Assembly (NCBI GenBank): GCA_021792485.1
Contig: JAJYUO010000032.1
Location: 1 to 10,424, forward strand
Source of the DNA: Thermoplasmata archaeon
Lineage (GTDB): Archaea > Thermoplasmatota > Thermoplasmata > Lutacidiplasmatales > UBA184
Direction: 5' to 3'
DNA: 10,424 nt
This document shows positions 6,211-10,424 of the stretch, one piece after another (within the stretch, counting starts at the first letter, position 1; every line of letters starts with the position of its first letter). The translations under genes were made by a program, and so were the position numbers. The notes under the pieces are model-generated. The model did no database searches. It saw only the letters and a program-made list of their open reading frames with translations, and was not told the DNA's origin.

Positions 6211-6941
6211 CCGCGCCCGGTGATCCGGGCCACCGCCCGAGACGTAGGGAGGAACGACGATAGCTCGGGAACCGGCTCTCCCGGGGGAGCGGCGCGCCTC
6301 CCTCGGTTGAGCCATATCGGTCGGATGCCGCACCCCCGGGCTCCTGCGATGTCGTAAACGAGCGAGTCGCCGACCATCGCGGTCCGCTCCGGCGGGCTCC
6401 GGCCCGTTCGCAGCGCCTGGCGGAAGATCCGCGGATCCGGCTTGGTCGCATGGGCGGTGTCCGGCGTCACCAGGAAGTCGACGACATCCTCGAGCCCGAT
6501 CGCCCGGAGCTTCTCCCGTTGCTCCCCCGCGACCCAGTTGGTCACGACGCCGATGCGCGCTGTCCACCGCAGCCGCTCGATCAACTTCCGAGATCCCGGC
6601 ACCGCGCGACGGTGGGCCCTGTGGAGCGAGCGGTACCGTGCGGCGCACTCGGCGGCTCGGGCTGCCCGGATCCGCTCGCCGCAGTACATCGCGAGCCTCT
6701 CGAACCCCAGCGCCGGGGCCTCTTCCGGGGCAATGCCTCCGGACATGATCGCCGACGATCCGGCGTCGAGCAGCCGTTCGTACTCGCGGCTGAGCGCAGA
6801 GAGGGGCCGCCGGGCGAGGAGCGGTTCGGTCGATCTCAGTTCGCGCAGCGCCGCGAGACGCGCGTGTCGGTCATCGAAGAGCGTGTTGTCGAGATCGAAC
6901 AGGACGAGCGAAGGGTCCGCTAAGTTCTCCGAGAGGGGCAT
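6207..6941 (-). CDS. HAD-superfamily phosphatase (subfamily IA)
   Basis: A 244-residue hydrolase with all four HAD motifs: DLDNTLFD at 16-23 (nucleophile Asp16, acid/base Asp18), VVTN at 132-135 (Thr134), Lys167 in the ATKPDP segment, and GDSLVYD at 191-197 (Asp192, Asp197). The helical region at about 25-115 is the C1-type cap of subfamily IA, which includes phosphoglycolate phosphatases and nucleotidases such as YjjG. The substrate cannot be read from the sequence. Motif III carries KPDP and is followed by IFRQAL, as in phosphoglycolate phosphatase-like members. It lies 58 bp after the Sec61-beta gene on the same strand, and I see no TATA box in that gap, so it may be transcribed from the Sec61-beta promoter. 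Its stop overlaps the taw1 stop. Confidence 0.9.
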   Translation of the reverse strand: MPLSENLADPSLVLFDLDNTLFDDRHARLAALRELRSTEPLLARRPLSALSREYERLLDAGSSAIMSGGIAPEEAPALGFERLAMYCGERIRAARAAECAARYRSLHRAHRRAVPGSRKLIERLRWTARIGVVTNWVAGEQREKLRAIGLEDVVDFLVTPDTAHATKPDPRIFRQALRTGRSPPERTAMVGDSLVYDIAGARGCGIRPIWLNRGRRAAPPGEPVPELSSFLPTSRAVARITGRG

Positions 6942-6999
6942 CTTCGTGCGCGGACTCCAGCTCCCGCCCAGCGTTGGGGACTGAGACGAACGAGACGCT

Positions 7000-7164
7000 C
7001 TACGACGGGAGGCGCCAATTCAGGACTTCGACCAGGACCGCGACGGCGAATCCCAACCCGATGATGATGTAGGGGTGGATCTTGACCGCCTTCGTCTCCT
7101 CCATGTCGTAATACTGGATGAGACCCGCGGCGCTGGAGAAGCCGCGTTGTCCGCCGCTCGACAT
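7000..7164 (-). CDS. sec61b: Preprotein translocase subunit Sec61-beta
   Basis: A 54-residue tail-anchored membrane protein, short enough to be missed by gene finders. The N-terminus has the Gly/Ser-rich lead (MSSGGQRGFSSAAGL). IQYYDMEETKAVKIHP follows, close to the conserved archaeal Sec61-beta stretch (R-Y-F/Y-D-E-E), with the basic residue replaced by Gln17. A single membrane helix spans about 31-50 (PYIIIGLGFAVAVLVEVLNW), and the chain ends four residues later. It is the small accessory subunit of the SecYE-beta protein-conducting channel. The ATG sits 28 bp from the centre of a clear TATA box, so the transcript is probably leaderless. The HAD gene follows 58 bp downstream. Confidence 0.93.
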   Translation of the reverse strand: MSSGGQRGFSSAAGLIQYYDMEETKAVKIHPYIIIGLGFAVAVLVEVLNWRLPS

Positions 7165-7187
7165 CGATTCGACCTAGCCGTACGGGG

Positions 7188-7196
7188 CTATATATC
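7188..7196 (-). promoter_or_regulatory. TATA box of sec61b
   Basis: On the minus strand the sequence ggatatatag forms a strong archaeal TATA box. It is centred about 28 bp before the sec61b ATG, so transcription should start at or next to the A of the start codon. It lies in the 52-bp gap after the sppA-like gene and gives sec61b its own promoter. Confidence 0.6.
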
Positions 7197-7216
7197 CAGC
7201 GCTCGGCCGCGGGAGT

Positions 7217-8005
7217 TCACCGGTATCCCCGAAACGGATCGAGGACCGAATCCTCGACGGTCTCCCGCAGCCGGTGGAGGAGTCCCGCGCCGATCGACTC
7301 CATGCTGCCGGATAGTATCCGCTGCAGGAACGGTTGGGGAGGAGAGAACCGGACCGCCCGGTGCGCCGAAACTCCGGTCGCCTGCGCCAGCGCCTCGAGC
7401 GCGACCTCTCGATCGCCGAGCTCATCGACCAGGCCGAGCTCGCGCGCCCGACTCCCCGTCCAGAACTCGCCGGTCGCTAGGCTGCGGATCTCGTCGACGG
7501 GCTTTCGTCGAGCCGTCGCGACCAGGTTCACGAACAGCTCGTAATCTTCGTGAACGACCGCTTGGAGCTTGGCGCGCTCCTCTTCGTGGAGCGGGCGCAG
7601 TCCTTGGAAGGCATCCTTGTGCCGTCCCTCGTGCACCAATTCGACCGAGATTCCGACCCGACGGAGCAGCTCCTCGACCGCGAGGTGCGGCATGACGACG
7701 CCGATCGATCCGACCGCCGACTCCGGGTAGGCATAGATTTTCCTCGCACCGAGCGCGGCCATGTAGGCGCCCGAGGCGCCCATCGAACCGATGCTGGCGA
7801 TCACCGGTTTCACGGAATCGAGGCGCTTGACTGCGAGGTAGAAATCCATCGAGGCGATCGACTCCCCGCCTCCGCTCGCGATGTCGAGCAGAAGCCCCTT
7901 CACGCTGGGGCGATCGCGGAGCGCCCGGAGGAGTCGCACGTACGGCTCGACGGTGCGCTCGCGGATCGTGCCGCGGAATTGGACGACTCCCAGCCGCTCG
8001 AACAT
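7217..8005 (-). CDS. sppA: SppA-like S49 serine peptidase without a membrane anchor
   Basis: A 262-residue member of the S49 (signal peptide peptidase A) family, which cleaves leftover signal peptides or other short peptides using a Ser-Lys dyad. The nucleophile is Ser78 in GSMGASGAYMAA and the general base is Lys130 in EGRHKDAF. Their 52-residue separation equals that in the Bacillus subtilis enzyme. SGGGES (44-49) supplies the oxyanion loop, and AVGSIGVVM (97-105) is another family signature. Classical SppA begins with a membrane helix; this protein starts directly with the first strand (LGVVQFRGTI), and no in-frame upstream extension provides one. It should therefore be soluble or peripheral. 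It is divergent from the gene at 8074, with a TATA element between them. Confidence 0.9.
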   Translation of the reverse strand: MFERLGVVQFRGTIRERTVEPYVRLLRALRDRPSVKGLLLDIASGGGESIASMDFYLAVKRLDSVKPVIASIGSMGASGAYMAALGARKIYAYPESAVGSIGVVMPHLAVEELLRRVGISVELVHEGRHKDAFQGLRPLHEEERAKLQAVVHEDYELFVNLVATARRKPVDEIRSLATGEFWTGSRARELGLVDELGDREVALEALAQATGVSAHRAVRFSPPQPFLQRILSGSMESIGAGLLHRLRETVEDSVLDPFRGYR

Positions 8006-8040
8006 GATCGACCGCTCGGCCGGGGGGGAGTCCGAGAGCC

Positions 8041-8048
8041 GATATAAT
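8041..8048 (+). promoter_or_regulatory. TATA box between sppA and the 8074 gene, possibly bidirectional
   Basis: The sequence gatataat is centred about 29 bp before the plus-strand ATG at 8074 (leaderless spacing). It is about 40 bp before the minus-strand sppA start, which would give a leader of roughly 14 nt. It is the only AT-rich element in the 68-bp divergent gap. Confidence 0.5.
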
Positions 8049-8073
8049 GACGCGATGGCCGGGGGGTTAGCGC

Positions 8074-8529
8074 ATGACGACGGTCCGCGTGCCGTCCCCC
8101 AGCGACGTGCCGGAGTATCCCGAGCGGCCGGCCGTCGACTGGGACCACCCGCCGCCGGAGCTTGGCGATCTCGTCGAGTGGTTCGAACGGATCAGCTACG
8201 GGCTCGTGCTCCTCGAGCCCTACTCGCTCGACCACCTCCGGTCGGCGATCGACCGATTCGATTCGGCGGTCCGCGATCACTCGCAACGCACCGTTCTCCC
8301 CCCGGTTCGGAGCGTCTCCGATCGCCTCGGAGCGATCCTCCGGGCCGACCATCGCTGGTTTTCCCAGTCGTTCGAGCAGCTGCGGTGGTTCTTCGAGGTT
8401 GTAGAGCGCGACGATCACGGGGGAAATCGGCAGGCGCTGGGCCAGTTCGGGCGCCTCGTGACCGAATCGGTGCGACGGCACCTCGCGGACGAGCGTTCGT
8501 ACTTCGGCGGGCCGGCGGCATACCCTTAA
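8074..8529 (+). CDS. Protein of unknown function, mostly helical, histidine-rich
   Basis: I do not recognise this 151-residue protein. The first 30 residues are Pro-rich (PSPSDVPEYPERPAV) and probably extended. From about 31 on it appears to be four or five amphipathic helices with many aromatic residues (WFERISY, ADHRWFSQSFEQLRWFFEVVE). Histidines at 54, 69, 92 and 136, with Glu140 four residues after His136 (RHLADERSYF), are loosely reminiscent of a hemerythrin-like HHE bundle. However, the second HxxxE pair is missing, so this is only a suggestion. No signal peptide or membrane helix is seen. Coding is supported by the good TATA box before the ATG, a protein-like composition and tight placement 27 bp before rfcS on the same strand. 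It could be lineage-specific. Confidence 0.72.
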   Translation: MTTVRVPSPSDVPEYPERPAVDWDHPPPELGDLVEWFERISYGLVLLEPYSLDHLRSAIDRFDSAVRDHSQRTVLPPVRSVSDRLGAILRADHRWFSQSFEQLRWFFEVVERDDHGGNRQALGQFGRLVTESVRRHLADERSYFGGPAAYP

Positions 8530-8532
8530 TGG
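8525..8532 (+). promoter_or_regulatory. Weak TATA-like element of rfcS
   Basis: The sequence cttaatgg, which overlaps the stop codon of the upstream gene, is centred about 29 bp before the rfcS ATG. It fits a leaderless start for rfcS, although read-through from the upstream gene is also possible. Confidence 0.3.
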
Positions 8533-8556
8533 GGTGCCGTCCTCGCTCCGCCCGCG

Positions 8557-9543
8557 ATGATCGACGCACGCGCGGCGGGGGCGGTCTGGGTCGAGAAGTA
8601 CCGGCCCCACGGCCTCGCCGAGATGGTGGGGCAGGAGGGGATCGTTCCCCTCCTGCGCGCCTACGCCGACCAGCGCTCGATGCCCCATCTCTTGTTCGCG
8701 GGGCCCCCGGGGACCGGAAAGACGACCGCGGCGCTCGCGCTGGCGAGGGATCTCTATCACGAGAGCTGGCACGACAACTTCCTCGAGCTCAACGCCTCCG
8801 ACGAGCGCGGGATCGACACCGTTCGCACGAAGATCAAGGAGTACGCCCGCACCGCTCCGCTCGGCGACGTCGGCTTCAAGCTCCTCTTCCTGGACGAGGC
8901 CGACAATCTGACCGCGGAGGCCCAGGCCTCGCTCCGGCGTCTCATGGAGCGCTACTCGTCGAGCTGCCGGTTCATTCTCTCGTGCAACTACTCTTCCCGG
9001 GTCATCGATCCGATCCAGTCCCGGTGCGCCGTGTTCCGGTTTCGATCCTACGCGCCGGAGGCGGTCGCTGCCCTGCTCGACCGGATCGCCCGGTCGGAGA
9101 GGAAGGTTCTCGACCCGGCCGCGCGCGACGCCCTCGTCGCTGCCTCGGCCGGCGACATGCGCCGGGCGGTGAACCTCCTCCAGCTCTCCGCGACCGGCAC
9201 CGATCACGTCACCGAGGCGGCCGTTCAGGCGCACGCCGCGGTGCCGTTGAAGAGCGAGGTCCGGACGCTGGTCGCTACGGCCGCCCAGGGCGACTTCTTT
9301 GGCGCGCGCACCCTCCTCATCCGTCTCTTCGCCGACCGAGGGGTGAGCGGGGAAGACGTCGTCCGAGCGATCCACGGCTACATCGCGGACATTCCGGACT
9401 CCCTCGTACCGCCGGCGGGCAAGATCGATCTCGTGGAGCACCTGGCCGAGGCCGAGTTCCGGATCGCGCAGGGGGCGAACGACCGGATCCAGCTCGAGGC
9501 CGTGCTCGCGCATCTTTCCCGGGTCGCCGATACGGCCCGCTAA
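8557..9543 (+). CDS. rfcS: Replication factor C small subunit (clamp loader ATPase)
   Basis: RfcS subunits, with one RfcL, form the archaeal clamp loader that opens the PCNA ring and places it on primed DNA using ATP. The 328-residue protein shows the RFC boxes in order: WVEKYRP (11-17), Walker A GPPGTGKT (49-56), LNASDERG (78-85), Walker B LLFLDEAD (109-116), sensor 1 with SCNYSSR (142-148), the arginine-finger SRC motif (155-157) and sensor 2 GDMRRAVN (199-206). The rest is the helical collar domain. The length and the SRC motif fit the small rather than the large subunit. The gene is followed by moaC after only 2 bp, so the two should be on one message. Confidence 0.97.
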   Translation: MIDARAAGAVWVEKYRPHGLAEMVGQEGIVPLLRAYADQRSMPHLLFAGPPGTGKTTAALALARDLYHESWHDNFLELNASDERGIDTVRTKIKEYARTAPLGDVGFKLLFLDEADNLTAEAQASLRRLMERYSSSCRFILSCNYSSRVIDPIQSRCAVFRFRSYAPEAVAALLDRIARSERKVLDPAARDALVAASAGDMRRAVNLLQLSATGTDHVTEAAVQAHAAVPLKSEVRTLVATAAQGDFFGARTLLIRLFADRGVSGEDVVRAIHGYIADIPDSLVPPAGKIDLVEHLAEAEFRIAQGANDRIQLEAVLAHLSRVADTAR

Positions 9544-9545
9544 CG

Positions 9546-9998
9546 ATGGTGGCTCGCCAGCGTCGCGTCTCGGATAAGCCGCAGGTGCCCCGCCGCGCCG
9601 TCGCGCAGGGCCGCCTGCATCTCCGACCGTCGACGCTCCGTGCGCTGCGCGCGGGCAAGGTCGACAAGGGGGATGTCCTCGGGACCGCCGAGGTTGCCGG
9701 ATTGCTCGCCATGAAGCGCACTTCGGAGCTCCTTCCGTACACGCACATCGTGCCGCTCACCGGGAGCGAGATCTCGGTGGCGATCCGCCAGGAAGGGGTG
9801 CAGGTGACCGCTCAGGCGGAGTCGGTCGGGTCCACGGGTGTCGAGATGGAGGCGCTGGTCGGCGCGACCGTGACGCTGCTGACGGTCTGGGACATGGTCA
9901 AGTACTTGGAGAAGGATGCGCGCGGGCTCTACCCCGCGACCGTCCTCGGGCCGGTCCGCGTTACGGTGAAGCAGAAGGGAGGATCGGAACATCCATGA
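9546..9998 (+). CDS. moaC: Cyclic pyranopterin monophosphate synthase MoaC
   Basis: MoaC works after MoaA in molybdenum cofactor synthesis, converting 3',8-cyclo-7,8-dihydro-GTP to cyclic pyranopterin monophosphate. The 150-residue protein has the core blocks KGDVLGTAEVAGLLAMKRTSE (41-61), VEMEAL (99-104), LTVWDMVK (112-119) and the C-terminal VKQKGG (141-146). Catalytic candidates by comparison with the Escherichia coli enzyme are Lys57, His67, Glu100/Glu102, Asp116 and Lys119; the spacings match K67, H77, E112/E114, D128 and K131. The usual LCHPL around the catalytic His reads YTHIV, so the flanking Cys and Pro are replaced. The ATG begins 2 bp after the rfcS stop, and its stop overlaps the moaB start (ATGA). 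A much longer open frame extends upstream but is an rfcS shadow. Confidence 0.94.
   Translation: MVARQRRVSDKPQVPRRAVAQGRLHLRPSTLRALRAGKVDKGDVLGTAEVAGLLAMKRTSELLPYTHIVPLTGSEISVAIRQEGVQVTAQAESVGSTGVEMEALVGATVTLLTVWDMVKYLEKDARGLYPATVLGPVRVTVKQKGGSEHP
9977..9982 (+). promoter_or_regulatory. Ribosome binding site of moaB
   Basis: The sequence gggagg lies inside the end of moaC, 12 bp before the moaB ATG. It matches the core of the archaeal anti-Shine-Dalgarno complement and supports internal initiation on a polycistronic message. Confidence 0.5.
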
Positions 9999-10424
9999 CC
10001 CAGGAGAGCGCGCCGGTCGGCGGTTCGCGGCATCATCTCGGCGGGGATCGATCGTTGCGTTTCGGGGTGCTATCGGTCTCCGACATGCATACCGAGGAAG
10101 ACGATCCCTCGGGCCATCTTGCTCGGGACCTTCTCACCGCGGCCGGCCACCAGGTCCTTCACTATAAGCTCGTGGCGAACTCCGTCGCCGACGTTCGGGA
10201 CGCGCTCGATCCATGGCTCGCCGACCCTCCGGTCGAAGGGATCATCACAGTCGGCGGCACGGGGGTCAGCTCTCGGGACCGGACGGTCGCGGCCTTGGAC
10301 GCGATGGGCGGCCAGAAGCTCGAGGGGTTTGGGGAGCTCTACCGCGGCCTGAGCTTCCAGGAGGTGGGGGCGCTCGCGCTCATGAGCCGGGCTTCGCTCT
10401 ACGTCATCCACGGCAAGCCGGTCT
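9995..10424 (+). CDS. moaB: Molybdopterin adenylyltransferase-type protein MoaB/MogA, cut by the window end
   Basis: The MoaB/MogA family adenylates molybdopterin before molybdenum or tungsten insertion. About 143 residues are visible. After a 20-residue leader (MTQESAPVGGSRHHLGGDRS), the fold begins with LRFGVLSVSDMHTEEDDPSGHL. The family signature ITVGGTGVSSRDRT follows at about 87-100, then GFGELYRGLSFQEVGALALM, whose Gly-Phe-Glu-Leu-Phe/Tyr-Arg pattern is typical. The frame is open to the window end, where only a few dozen residues should be missing. It overlaps moaC by 4 bp (ATGA), a sign of translational coupling. In archaea this family does the MogA reaction, so the moaB name reflects sequence grouping. 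Confidence 0.95.
   Translation, partial: MTQESAPVGGSRHHLGGDRSLRFGVLSVSDMHTEEDDPSGHLARDLLTAAGHQVLHYKLVANSVADVRDALDPWLADPPVEGIITVGGTGVSSRDRTVAALDAMGGQKLEGFGELYRGLSFQEVGALALMSRASLYVIHGKPV

Noticed and set aside
5254..6648. 464-residue minus-strand open frame across taw1
   Set aside because: It is antisense to taw1 and out of frame with the HAD gene; there is no motif or promoter.
7900..9513. 537-residue open frame on the minus strand
   Set aside because: It is antisense to rfcS and the 8074 gene, has no family resemblance, and rfcS is unambiguous on the other strand.
7881..9545. Plus-strand open frame continuous with moaC, giving a 705-residue product
   Set aside because: This part overlaps sppA, the 8074 protein and rfcS in another frame and is an Arg/Gly/Pro-rich translation typical of GC-rich shadows. 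Only the last 150 residues are MoaC.

Overview
The window is archaeal chromosomal DNA, GC-rich and gene-dense. The archaeal assignment rests on four genes with no bacterial counterpart of the same type: a replication factor C small subunit (clamp loader), the radical-SAM wyosine enzyme Taw1, a Sec61-beta subunit and a family-5 uracil-DNA glycosylase. High GC, many start codons 26-32 nt downstream of a TATA-like element (leaderless style) and an HTH_45-type winged-helix protein suggest a high-GC Thermoplasmata-like lineage. That placement is inference; no 16S rRNA is present.

Layout, left to right. Minus strand: the first ten codons of a gene that may be an archaeosine transglycosylase (1-30), then a type-5 uracil-DNA glycosylase (37-747). 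Plus strand: a 405-residue bactofilin-like beta-solenoid protein with a nearly exact 17-residue repeat, and a small winged-helix protein 12 bp after it (843-2429). Their convergent neighbour is a single-domain rhodanese (2426-2779, minus). Divergent from the rhodanese, across a near-palindromic TATA element, is a copper module: a free 48-residue YHS protein (2853-2999) and a P1B-1 Cu+-ATPase that carries a YHS domain at its N-terminus (3054-5174). Next are taw1 (5239-6210), a convergent HAD-family phosphatase (6207-6941), a 54-residue Sec61-beta (7000-7164) and a soluble SppA-like S49 peptidase (7217-8005), the last three on the minus strand. The plus-strand right end holds an unrecognised 151-residue protein (8074-8529), rfcS (8557-9543), moaC (9546-9998) and the start of moaB (9995-window end).

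Gene cooperation. The YHS protein and the ATPase most likely form a copper sensing/chaperoning and export unit. The bactofilin-like protein and its winged-helix partner look like an operon, possibly a scaffold with its own regulator. rfcS, moaC and moaB are packed tightly enough to be co-transcribed, putting DNA replication and molybdenum cofactor synthesis on one message. Taw1 makes the tricyclic base next to the anticodon of tRNA-Phe.

No gene-free stretch exceeds about 100 bp. I saw no rRNA, tRNA, CRISPR array, insertion sequence or attachment site. The best candidates for something little described are the solenoid/winged-helix pair, the duplicated YHS copper module, the unrecognised 8074-8529 protein and the soluble SppA.
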